From: Lutraria lutraria
Lineage: Eukaryota; Mollusca; Bivalvia; Venerida; Mactridae
Length of the DNA: 64,000 nt
Assembly (NCBI GenBank): GCA_964023205.1
Contig: OZ026838.1
Span: 32,515,843-32,579,842 of the forward strand
Direction of reading: 5' to 3'
The translations under genes and the position numbers were made by a program. The notes under the pieces were generated by a model, which was not told where the DNA came from, ran no database searches, and saw only the letters and a program-made list of their open reading frames with translations. Shown one piece after another: positions 1 to 29,633 of this stretch (position 1 is the first letter of the stretch; each line of letters starts with the position of its first letter).

Positions 1-467
1 CCTTTGCAACAATAACATACCAAAAATGCACAAACCATCATTAGACAATGGCACCCATGGCTCTAGCTATAAGATCAAGATCACACTTAGAGGATATAGA
101 TCAAAGATTTTTTATTTTTTTATTTTGAGTCTGCAAAGTAAATTTATCATTTATGGGCGAATTTTGGAAATACTGGACAGAAAAGTTCATCAACAATGTG
201 ACAGTGTATCATTGGTAAGACCAAGATAAAACTGCCTCTCAAAAGATATCAAGTTCCTACATTAAAGTAATAGCCAATACATTTCAGAAAGCCTTTATAC
301 CTTTGATTTTAAACGTTATGTGTCAAAAGCGGCATGTGGAGGTATTAGTCACTACTGTGACGATTTAATTTATGTATATGCCAGTTCAGAGGAGTCGGAA
401 ATATATTTAAGAACTTTTTAATGTTCTTTCAGTATTGGAGTACATGTATATAACTCTTTCTTTGTAG
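1..467 (+). other. Partial SMC5 intron at the left edge
   Basis: The acceptor TTCTTTGTAG ends at 467. No exon or repeat was recognised in the 467 bases before it, so the upstream SMC5 exons lie outside the window. Confidence 0.6.
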
Positions 468-19117
<18,650 letters not shown>

Positions 19118-19209
19118 AAGTAAAATACTGAAAGGTGTCCGTTACGTTAACCTATGAGGTTTTTTAACATTTTGGTACACGGCATAGCAAATCAGACAAC
19201 TACTAACTA

Positions 19210-19375
19210 CAGTCAACCTATGAACATAGGTCACCCTTGGAAAAGACATTATATGACCTTTATTGACAGATGTCCTTTATTTAGAGGTCATTTTGTTTTA
19301 ACCGTTTTTAGAAGAATGGTCTTTATTGACAGTGTGGCCTTTATTCGAAGGTGGACACTATCACAGGTATGACTG
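19210..19375. mobile_element. TA-flanked element, family A
   Basis: CAGTCAACCTATG at the left and CACAGGTATGACTG at the right, with TA on both outer sides (19208-19209, 19376-19377). The interior repeats words such as GACCTTTATTGACAG and GGCCTTTATTCGAAGG. Lies in the SMC5 3' UTR region. Confidence 0.6.
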
Positions 19376-19945
19376 TATTTGGTATTGTTATGACTGAGTA
19401 TAAACAGCTGTTATAATTAGGAAATGGGATGAGAATTGATATGAATTGAATTCTAGTCGATCAACAGAAGTGATGAATAAGTTAGAAAAACCTATTTGGT
19501 AATGATTATAGGTCAGATCAGACATGTTTTAATAGGATAACAGGACCTAAATATTAGGGGAAAGAATTTTTTCTAAAATCCTATGACTGTGAGTGTATGA
19601 GGTACAATTCATCCTGAATATTTCATACTTCAGAACATTGGGATTGGTGCCAGAAATTTGACTGTTTTACTTTCTGGCCCTCTTGACTGTGATTTATTGT
19701 TGCATGATTGTATAACGTACAAGTTGTATTGTGATTTTTATGCACTGCCATTGAAGTGCCTCATGCTTTATTTAACAGCTGATAAGTATGTGTTCTGTAA
19801 ACTGTTTGATACAGATATTTATTTGACAGAGTCCAGGCTGGGCATTGTTGATGTTGATTTGTTAAACATTTTACTATGTTATATTACTGTCTTGTGATAG
19901 AAACATTGTAATCATTCATTTCTATGAACCTAGCTTTAGGCCTCA

Positions 19946-20126
19946 GTTTGTTTCTGGTTACATGCTCATTAAAAAAGTAAAAGATCTGCTTATTTGGCTC
20001 TTGGAAGCATGTGGAAAGTTAAAAAAGTGCTAAAGTGAATGTAAGGTACCTTGGACCCCTAATAATTTATATAAAGTCTAGGGTTGCAGGAAAAAATTAG
20101 GGTTCATTAGGTAACCAGAAACAGAC
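19946..20126. repeat. Foldback pair
   Basis: GTTTGTTTCTGGTTAC (19946-19961) is matched 15 of 16 by the inverse of GTAACCAGAAACAGAC (20111-20126). No target duplication seen. Confidence 0.5.
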
Positions 20127-20795
20127 AAAATTTTTATGCCATATTATTGTATCATAAAGGGTAAATTTACTAAAATTGGTTATGTACCTTTGCTGTATTA
20201 CACTTGGACTTTACAGTGTTCAAACTAATTTTTTAAAGCACTATCCCGAATTATATGTGGACTGTTGGAAATAAACAATTTACCATTAGCCCTAATACAC
20301 AATTTTTAGAAAATTCACTAGCCCGATAGGAAATTTACTAGCCCCGGGCTGTGGGCTAGTGGGTTAGTGTGAAGACTGTTAACATGCCATCTTATATCTT
20401 AGGACAAATGTTTCTTGTTACCAAAACGTTCAGTTTCACTTATGAATCACATCAGGAAAATGTGACAATACCTTGAAGAATAGATAGCTCCAAATTGTTA
20501 CAATTGATGGTAATAATTTTTACTAGAGTTTTTTTATCCATTGAAAGTTTGAATTCAAAATACAAAAACATTCCTGATACACTTTTGATACGCTTTTGGC
20601 TGTTATTAAAGTGTTTTAAAATTTACTAATACATTTTTAATTAGTTATCGACTACGAACATTGAATAATCACCTGTTTGTTTTTGGTTGCAAGTAAGTCA
20701 TTTTACATGTAGTTTTGTATGAGTTGTATATTTTATTAATTAACAGTCCTACTCATGTCAGGTTTTGTAAAATACTAGTATATTTTGTCTGGTAA

Positions 20796-21433
20796 GGCCA
20801 TCCTTAAAAAATGATTGTTTGTGGTAACCCTACCCAGAGAATTTTTAGTGGGTAGGTATAGATAGGAAAAATATTTTTTTTACAATTTATTTTTATGTCC
20901 CCGGCATCTTTGATGTTGGGCATATAGTGATTGGCCTGTCCGGCGTCCTTCCGTCCGTACGAGGTTAAGTAGATTTTACTGTTTCGTCTCGCACCAATGC
21001 TGCTTGTAGAACACTTTGATACTTTTACAGTTGTTTCATATCATCATTCTCAATCCAACCGTATCAACAAAACCCGCTTTGACCTTGACCTAATTTGGAC
21101 TTAGAATTATTCTGTACTAGGTTAAGTAGATTTTACGGAACACCGCTGACTAGAACATTTGAATACTTACATGTATACAGTTGTTGCTAATGACTATATT
21201 CAATCTACCCATAATTATCAAACACCCACCTTGACCTTGTTCAAATGGGCTAATTATGCGTCACAAGCATGCCACCGGTTGGCATATGTGTTTATTGAAC
21301 ACAGCGTCTTGTTTCACCTTTAATCCAAAATACCTGTCAAAATACTTTTTAAACATTCCAAAAAAAGTTGGGATGGGCTGTTTTTGCTAAGTAGGTAGCG
21401 TTACTCCAAACAAAATAATTTTTAAGGATGGCC
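20796..21433. mobile_element. Harbinger-like element with TAA duplication and nested repeat
   Basis: Ends GGCCATCCTTAAAAA / TTTTTAAGGATGGCC are perfect inverses, flanked by TAA (20793-20795, 21434-21436). TAA duplications are typical of PIF/Harbinger elements. Family words appear in inverse order relative to the copies at 3.9, 7.4 and 11.5 kb. A second repeat beginning TATGTCCCCGGCATC (about 20893-21291) sits inside it. Confidence 0.8.
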
Positions 21434-21579
21434 TAAAGATATTATTCAGTTGTTCACCAGTATGGTCATATTTTGCTATCAGCTTTTACCTTAAGAACAT
21501 AATCCATTGCATTGTGATGTTCTACTTTTTAATAGTTTTTATGTGATGTATATACTGTTATTTCTTTCATGTTGATTAA

Positions 21580-21585
21580 AATAAA
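21580..21585 (+). terminator. Candidate SMC5 poly(A) signal
   Basis: AATAAA followed about 15-30 bases later by a GT-rich stretch (TGTGTTTGTT). This is the best-looking signal downstream of the SMC5 stop. An earlier AATAAA at 20270-20275 is an alternative. If 21580 is used, the 3' UTR is about 2.5 kb and contains the inverted-repeat element at 20796-21433. Confidence 0.3.
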
Positions 21586-22765
21586 TGTTAAATTTTCTAA
21601 TGTGTTTGTTACGTTAATCTATTTGTCTTACTGCTACTGTGCCAGACATATTTATTATTTTACTTGAACTGTTTTGTAAGATTGTTTGATAACATCACTG
21701 TGAATTGATACTCAATATGAATATTCTGATACACAGTCACTGTATGAAGTGAGGCGAGTTTGGTACATAAACAGGTTATAGGACTATCACAATATCATTG
21801 ATGCCAGTTTGGTGACATAGTTAATGTTGTCAATAAGAAATGATACATGGGCATTATTACCTGACCAATCTCATATTCATTCTTACAGCTACATTGTACT
21901 TCATCACCAAAATAGGGTAAAATGTTCCCAAAACCTCGAGCCTTTCATAATTTGGAGGGACAGATTGTCCCCAAAAATGTTCATACTTTTGGTTTTGATG
22001 TTTGGAACAAGGGTCAGTCAGGTAAGACCATCAAATGACATTCTAAATCCTTATATTGCACAATATTATATGGTTCATTTATAGCAATCCAAGTACATGT
22101 ACTGGAATACTGGGATCATAAAGCATTTTAATCACAATAGATTTGATATTAATCAATACACAGTACCATATTATTAATGCAGAACAGACCTGTATAAACT
22201 AATTGTCTTGAAACGCTTGCAGTCATCTGCTCTAACATTTAAACAAACAAAATTTTACTGAACTCATCAGTATCATGTTGAAATATTAAATTATAAAATT
22301 CAGTCCAAGAATAAAACAATCCCCTATGAATTCAATATGATCATCAAGCAACAGTCTGCTGTTTATCAAATCATAGAGGTATGATTTGGCTGCCACAGTG
22401 GTTCTTGAAGTTCTTGCAGAAATGCCTCTAATGAAAGCAATTCTACCGACGATGATAATCAAATTGCTTTATTCAATTTTGTCCTCTAATCAATAATTAA
22501 ACAATTTGCAATGCATTCTCAGTAGCACTGACTGCTGCTTAATGACCGAGTGTTTTAGCATTCACCACATGATCGTTTACAGACAATCAATCATCCCAAC
22601 TCGGATCAAATATTCACTATGATTACCCAGACGTGTCCAATAGATCCTGCACTCGTAGACTTCCATCTCCTGAACTTACGTATAAGGATCGTTGCGCACA
22701 TAGTTTCCTTAAGCACCATCAAGTATATAAATGAGCTAACGTATCGTCTCGTGTCATCATTGTAT

Positions 22766-22771
22766 TTTATT
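22766..22771 (-). terminator. Candidate poly(A) signal of the adaptor-like gene
   Basis: TTTATT on the plus strand reads AATAAA on the minus strand, about 175 bases after the stop codon at 22947-22949. Position and spacing suit a short 3' UTR, but the flanks are AT-rich and chance matches are common. Confidence 0.3.
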
Positions 22772-22946
22772 TCCACACCTCATTTTATCAGTACGGTACG
22801 TAAAAGAAATCACTAACACAAGTAGACATCATGCATTCATATTTTCACATCAGTCCTTTTTTCGCATCATTTTTGTATTCGATTTTTCGAAGACAGTATT
22901 ATAACGCGAGTTTTCGTGCCAAACCGACTAACTTGGGACTATTTTT

Positions 22947-25900
22947 TCATATAAGTTCCTTACTCCCTCTACGTCTCGCCAGTGCTGCCAAATCTCGCGT
23001 GGTTTTCATTGATGATGTCCGTGGCCGGAATTCGTCATCCTCCGTATCAGTTCCGTCAAGGGCCGTAACGCTCGACGCTGAACGAACAGAATAATTGTCC
23101 AATCCGAATTCACTACTCTCATTTGATTGGAGGCTCGTGTTAGATGAGGTCACGTGACTTGTCCTGTATTTTTTTGACCTACGTAGCGAGTGAATAGTGT
23201 CTTGAATATCACAGAATTGTCTTTTTAGTAAAACATCGTGTTGTCGTAGTAGTATCTACAAAAGAAGTAAAGAATTTGACATTAGCAGATATTGGGTACG
23301 TCATTTTATTACTGTCACCTCGGTGGTAGATACAAAATACATCTGAAGGATTTGAAAAAAACACAGACCTATTTAGTACATACAGTACATGTTTAGGTCT
23401 TTTGAAAATGCAACCGGTAGAAAACAGTACAACTCCTTACAACAATGAACGGTCAATGTTGCAGGAATAATTTTGGACGCAACATTCAGTTACTGCCTAT
23501 ACAGCAGCGACATGCTGCATAATGACGGACGCACACAATAACATAGGGACATCAACTACATGTACTATAATTGTGCGCCAATCAAGGAATCAACATTACA
23601 GTCATGTATTGTAGTGTTACAAAGCAGTTTCCTTGTCGCTGCTTCAAATGTCAAGACCAGAGCGACATTCATATTACAAAAAAATCTTCGTTAACAAAAC
23701 AATGTCCCGCCGCGACTTTGTGTAGTATGTTTTGTGTATTTCTGGAGTCCGCATAAAACAGCAGTTGACAAAAGTTGGTCTGTCTATCGATTGTTGAAAT
23801 GCTAACTTTAATATGAGATATTATGTCATTTGTTACTTATTTATTCAGACATCAAATAAATGGTTTTCATTAATCATATAATATACATGTATGATAACTG
23901 TAACCGAAAGCATGAACTATTTCTGTATTCATGTAGCTGAAACTTGATGATTGTAGATCTGTATATTGTATGATTTAGTCTATAATTTTATCATTATATT
24001 TCTCGTTTTTTTTCTAAGGCCTCCGCATGTGCTTCTGGTTGAATATACTTAACAATATACGTGAAGGGTTTGGAACTTTAACATTTATTATACCATTTAA
24101 GATGTATTGTTGGTACCAACATTTAATTAAAAGATTTGGTATGCATTTGGATATGTCGTGTTTAATTGCGTAATTTGTAGAAATTTATTGAACGAAATGT
24201 CCCGCATACTTGTAAGTTGTAAACGTGGTAAGACATATAAAATATAAATCGTCAAATGTTTTTTTCAATGTGTTCTCAACGTTAGCTGACACAATTCGAT
24301 TAGGATCAAGTTAAAATTAACGCTATTGAAGAAAAAGTTATAGCTAAGTCAGTTTGTCTCAATCAGGTTATGACGCAACAAAGTATCATTACAAAAACAT
24401 ATACAATGTCCTACACTTTCAAAATGAAAGACGAATGATAGACGCATTCATAAACCACGAGTTTAAATTCTTATGTCACAGCAGTCGAAAATCATGTTAC
24501 CAATACTTTAAAATGATGCTTACTGATATATTGTGTCACCTGGTAAATTTATGTCCCCAACATAGGGTGGTCCATGGTTAGATGACTCTTATCCCAGGAA
24601 TGCATTTCTAATTAATTAATCACTTTAAAGCGCACCTAACATGGATCCTAATTTTATATCTAAATAAATTACCAAAACACGGTAACCAAGATTACTTAAT
24701 TATTACCAAATAACATGTCATCAATTACATACTGTCGCTATCAATAAGTACGAAACACAATCTAAAACCCTAGGTAAGGCCTGAAAACTTCCAGGTTTCC
24801 GCTTACTCGACCGATCCCTGTTTTTTTGCCGACCCAAGATATTTTCAGCGCAGTCAATGTTTTTTCTTTGTGATATTTTAAATTCCATATGAAGAATATC
24901 TAAACAATTTTTAAAAAAATACTTTTGAAAAAAAAACATATACCGAATTACTGATCCTTCAATTTGGGAATGTTAGCTGAAACCAGGTATTTTTTTACCT
25001 AAGATCTTTAGAACTTAAATCTTAGTTAAAATAATGATACAATTAATTTCCAGATTTAACCAATTTATATACGAACAGTAAAATTGATCAATAAGTTCCG
25101 CCAGTCCTTTTAAATCTCGTTTTAAGTATGTAAGATATGTCCGAGTAATTTAATACAGCTGACATCTCAAGTGACAACATAACGTAGAGTTTATTAATTG
25201 ATTTACGTGACGGGACTAAATACTGGCACATTCATCATTGAGATATTTGGATGTCAAACTACATGTAAACTATTGAACATAAAACATGACCAGCAATAAT
25301 AAAGAGTTGTCCGTATCGTGCTAAAATGATTATGGTTGTTAAGTTATGGATCTTTTTGATTATTACAAAGTATACTGAAAGTAAATGAACATAATTTAGA
25401 TTTCAGCCAATCAAATCACAGAATAGATCAGTCAATATTAACATGACCGAGCAAACAGTTAAACAAAACTATATAAAACATTACCTTAGATCTTAATACA
25501 TTATAATGTTAAGTTAAATATAGAATGCATATTCAAAAAACCTTTACTCAAAGTTTTGCCAAATGCTATAACTCACATTAAAGCGTTCTTTAATCATAGG
25601 TTGTTAAATACAGTACTATCACATTATTTAACTGTTTAAGAAACAACATAAATCCATTGAGCATTGTAAACTAAAGAAAAAATGACATCATGGCAAATTA
25701 TTGAACTATTCTAAAAATCGACAATTTGTAGACTTGACAAGATAAGCGTCAATGCACAAATGACAAATAACTGTGTATATACAAATAACAATACACATAA
25801 ATAAACGACAAAACATAAATAAACAACAGAATATGATCTAAAAGAGTATGCACAAAATAACAATTTGCAAAAAAAATGGCAAAAGGCGCTCTATACAGAA

Positions 25901-28170
25901 AACATCAGACTGTTCATATAATGTTGAACAGAGAACAAGGCGGTCTAATTAAACATAGCAGACATATCATCAAGGAGAAAAAACACGAACCAGCTAGTAA
26001 ACACGGAGAGCATAATGAAATTATTTCTTAAAATGAGAATTAATTTAAGTACATGTACATGACTATTGCTGCTAAAATATTGATTACAATTATGTTCATT
26101 ACCAATTCTTGCTTTACCCACATGATGGCTTGCATAAGGTCATGCATTCGTTCGCCCTCGTTTTCATCTAGCGCAGGCGCAATAGATGACTTCCGTTTTG
26201 AGGCAGGCGACATTTTTATGTTGGCAAGCTGTTCGTATCTTTTCGGTAAGCGTAAAACTCCTGGAAGGCTTCCATGACGTAATGGTATGATACCGTTCTC
26301 CATTGGGAGAACTACTGTCGGTATATCGCAGTCGTCATCGTCTGAAATATTACATAAAGTATGAATAATTGTTCTTATTGGCCGTATCAATAATATGATG
26401 TCCCCAAACGCCCGGGCAATGTGAATTGCTACACAATTATCTTTATCTTTTATGGACGACTTGTTCTAATATTTTGAAGGCTGTAGCCACATAAAAGATC
26501 TCGTTTCTTATTGCATGTTCAAGCATATGGCAAAGACTATAGTGCATAATTTAGTGGTTGCTATTATAGTCAATTGGGTTGCATGTATGAAATAAATATT
26601 TACACGGTTAGTAACTGACCCGGAACGGCATATACGGCGAGACCAAAGGTCGAGTCCCAATGTGGTTTTCCCCAGAACCGTATATCTCGTATCGGGTCAG
26701 TTACTAACACTGTAACGATTATATCACGTAGACTATCTTCCTCCTCATCATTTACAACAAAATCCTCCATTTCAGACCTAATATTTAAATAAATGCCTCC
26801 ATTAAAGACTCAATATATTCCATTAACCTATTAAATATAGAATATATTAGGTCACCACTTGACGTCAACACATCCAATGACAGTAGCGTATTTTGTAGTA
26901 GACGTGGTATGCATGTATATCCGCCTGACATCACGCATGCAGTGTAGGTTCGAAACCCCGGTCTCGTTATTCATTATTCATGCCGAAAACACATAATTAT
27001 TATTGAAGTATGTTTACAGCAATCTTTGAGTCAAAATATAGGCATTATTAGTGGGCGAGAATAATTCCTACTTAGAAACGACAATACCGTTGTTTCTGTT
27101 TAACGTCATAAAATGAAATATAATACGACATCTTGTTATTTTCCCCTGAGCTTCAAATAGCGGGAAACATACGTTTATAAATATCTATGAAGTGAGATTT
27201 ACTAGGACCTTCAAGTGCTAACAACAATAATAAATCAAGATTACAGCATATAAGCAATAATAACAAAAAAATAAATCACTGTATAAATCTATCTATCACT
27301 TTCATTTAACATTAAATACAACTGGATGTGAATAAATAAACAACAATCGTATGTAAACATTGTGGAGAGTGTATGATAAGACGCTGGCTTTACTGCACGT
27401 GTGATGTTCCGCTGTCGTATCTTATATACCATCAAATTTGCTCTAGAGAGAAAAAACACATCTCAATACCTCGAGAACTGTATGTATATGTTTCAAACAT
27501 ATGCCATGAGTAAATCGTGAGTAGATATATCATTCATATAACAGTACATGATTGTATAACTATATAGCGAATATTATTACATTTTATACAGTCCCATATA
27601 CATGTAGTTACTTAAATTTAACGAGACTCGTGCTTTTAGAATACTAGTAGTTAGTGCCTTGAAATGCGGTAACAACTGGTATACAAATGTTATAAAAATG
27701 TTTAATAAAATCTAACATGAATCATTAAGGTGAACTTCTACTTCATAGACCATCAAGTGCTAGTATTCACCTTAATGTTACACCCGGGACACTATATTAC
27801 TGTTATCTATAGTTAAATTCGCCATCCTATTCCATAACAATATACTAGAGTATACTATTATACCATTATCTCACTAACATAATATTCATTCCATATAAAA
27901 GAAACTATATCTGATTGTATCGTATTGTATTCAGCAGTATCTTAATAATATTAGTTAGTGATATACATGTACATGTAGTTAGAAATCATTGAAAAATACG
28001 ACAGCTTAACAAATCATTCTAGAAAACACCGTCAATAATCAAGTTCTTGTAATAATACCTTTACTTGAGAACTCTCGGAACAAATTATCCATTATCACAT
28101 TAATGTTATCAACACGTAAACTCGTATGTTTGCGACACTCGTGCATTGTCTCCTGACTCAAGCACGCCAT
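22947..28170 (-). CDS. LURAP1/FAM167-like coiled-coil adaptor protein (three exons)
   Basis: Exons on the minus strand: 28170-28059 (ATG in AACATGGCG, a good start context), 26341-26103 and 23255-22947 (stop TGA). Splice sites are AAAG|GTATTA, TTTCAG|AC, TTG|GTAATG and TTTTGTAG|ATA. Phases 1 and 0 match, giving 219 aa. Seen: an acidic DDDDCD stretch at residue 38, a basic Ser-rich segment near 81-90, then a leucine-rich coil across the exon 2/3 junction (about 103-142) with AIMWVKQELILLRQHDVLL and RQFCDIQDTIHSLR. A Ser/Thr-rich region (SSNTSLQSNESS) follows, then an acidic patch and a basic tail. Known: LURAP1 and FAM167 proteins share the order 'ALxWLRxEL..LRxxDxxLxRQL...I..LR', and in LURAP1 a Ser-rich SSL..S region follows. 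LURAP1 links MRCK kinase to MYO18A. The assignment is inferred from this pattern. The frame stays open upstream of the chosen ATG, so the start is uncertain. Confidence 0.6.
23256..26102 (-). other. Intron 2 of the adaptor-like gene
   Basis: About 2.85 kb of AT-rich sequence between exons 2 and 3 on the minus strand. No internal exon, RNA gene or clear transposon end was recognised. Just inside its 5' end (26102-26040) the frame from exon 2 stays open for 20 hydrophobic codons before a stop. Confidence 0.45.
26588..26722. mobile_element. Short foldback (MITE-like) element
   Basis: Arms TAGTAACTGACCCG (left, about 26609-26622) and CGGGTCAGTTACTA (right, about 26694-26707) are exact inverse matches. 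Similarity weakens outward (TTACACGGT versus TTACAGTGT). The arms enclose a second weaker pair around ATATACGG/CCGTATAT. No clear target duplication is visible, so the ends are approximate. It lies in intron 1 of the adaptor-like gene. Confidence 0.55.
26728..26777 (-). CDS. Possible alternative 5' exon of the adaptor-like gene
   Basis: On the minus strand an ATG at 26770-26768 opens MEDFVVNDEEEDSL and reaches a weak donor (TAC|GTGATA) in phase 1, the phase needed by the acceptor at 26341. Joining gives an acidic start running into HDDDCDIP. A possible acceptor (ATTAG|GTCTG) lies just upstream, so it could also be internal. It touches a foldback element at about 26588-26722. It may be chance. 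Confidence 0.25.
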
Positions 28171-28720
28171 GTTTACACTTTGTACCAGTCGGATGCAGTG
28201 TACAAGTTCACAGCTCATATTTACAGAGGTGTTAATGAAACCTATAGGTACTGCCTTGTGGTGGCACATCATGATAACATCATGCATCTAAGTACTTAGA
28301 CATGTGCTTCGTAGAGTTAAATTTCCCACACAATCTCGCTTTTTAAAATTGTTTATGAAGACAAGATAATTTTACGAGAACATCGGAATATTAAAATCTG
28401 TGATAATGAAATCTAGATATTACCTAATGTTCATATCAGAATAAGGGTACGCTTCCAGACGCGTAGCTTCCATGGTGCAATGGGAATGTTTACAGGCGCG
28501 TAGCTTCCATTGTGCGCTGTCATTGTTTTAGAGTAGCCTTCAGAGCCTTTGGAATTGAACAATACAGGCGATGACTTTGGAAAACATAAACAATGAATGA
28601 CGTTTGCACATGTTTTCACTACCGAAATGTCACCCATTAGCACCATCAGAATGAGTTTTTATTGCGTGCCTGCCAACCACGAGCCTCATTAGTCATTGTT
28701 ACAATAAACAAGAAAAAGTA

Positions 28721-28896
28721 CAGTACAACCTCTCCAAAGCAACACCCTTTGTGAGAAGCAAAAATGTGTAGTTGTTGAGAGATTGTTGCTCTAGTGAGAT
28801 TAAATTAATCGTTAAATCGTACAGTTGGGAAAAATCATGATGTTGTTGAAGGAAGGTTGTTGCTCAAGAGAATGTCGCTCTGGAGACGTTGTACTG
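28721..28896. mobile_element. TA-type inverted-repeat element, family B
   Basis: CAGTACAACCTCTCC at the left and GGAGACGTTGTACTG at the right. The interior contains GTTGTTGCTC words. Left flank TA. Just upstream of the adaptor-like gene start. Confidence 0.65.
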
Positions 28897-29452
28897 AACA
28901 GGACCGGTATCACCCAAAGGATGAAACCCTAAATAAATGATGTGTATAGCGGTATAGAAAACAATATTTTCATAAAATTATTCAAAGATTGCACTATCAA
29001 GTCGTGCTTCGTAAATCGATTATAAAACAATTCGAATTTTAGATATACATAGTGCGTAAAATTCTCATAGTCATTCTTCCTGGGATCAAGTGATTGCATC
29101 GTCAGCACAAACATTTATCATCATGAGGTGTTGCCATAATTGATGATAATTAAGTCCCTTATGACTTACTTAAAACAACTGTCAGCAATTATTGCCAACT
29201 GTGACGTCTATACTACTTCTTGATTAAACATTCTCTATGAACAAATCAATATAATATGGATTGTGGATCAACAAAACAGATCTCAGATGATATATCCTCA
29301 GTAAATAGAGTTCGATGCTTCGCCAACCTTTTTACCAGTTTCCAATAAAAACACGTCAAAAGACAAGTACGAGTAGAAGAACGGTAAAACGTAAATGTGA
29401 TATTTTCATGGCTTTTTTTCTCATCTCTGATATAATCTTATTTAGTATGAAA

Positions 29453-29633
29453 CAACTGTCAACTCTGTGTTAGCGGCCACTTCTAAATAAAGGTCATTCT
29501 GTGAATAAAGGCCGTTCTTTAAAAAAACATAATTGCTTATTTCGAACAAACCGGCCCCTGAATAAAGGTACTCTGTCAATAAAGGCCACATTTTGTCTTT
29601 CCAAATAGTGGCCTTTGTTCACAGGTTTAACTG
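29453..29633. mobile_element. TA-type element, family A
   Basis: Right end CACAGGTTTAACTG then TA. The interior has AATAAAGGTCATTCTGTG and AATAGTGGCCTTTGTTCAC, typical of the family. Left end decayed (GTCAACTCTGTGTTAGCGG). Confidence 0.5.

Larger units (their letters stand above)
19118..22946. other. SMC5 3' UTR and convergent intergenic space
   Basis: No protein-coding gene seen. The stretch holds a TA-flanked inverted-repeat element (19210-19375), a foldback (19946-20126), a short palindromic 'actagccc' cluster near 20285-20365 and a Harbinger-like element (20796-21433). It separates the + strand SMC5 gene from the - strand adaptor-like gene. Open frames such as 19658-19897 have no recognisable domain and no splice context. 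Confidence 0.6.
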
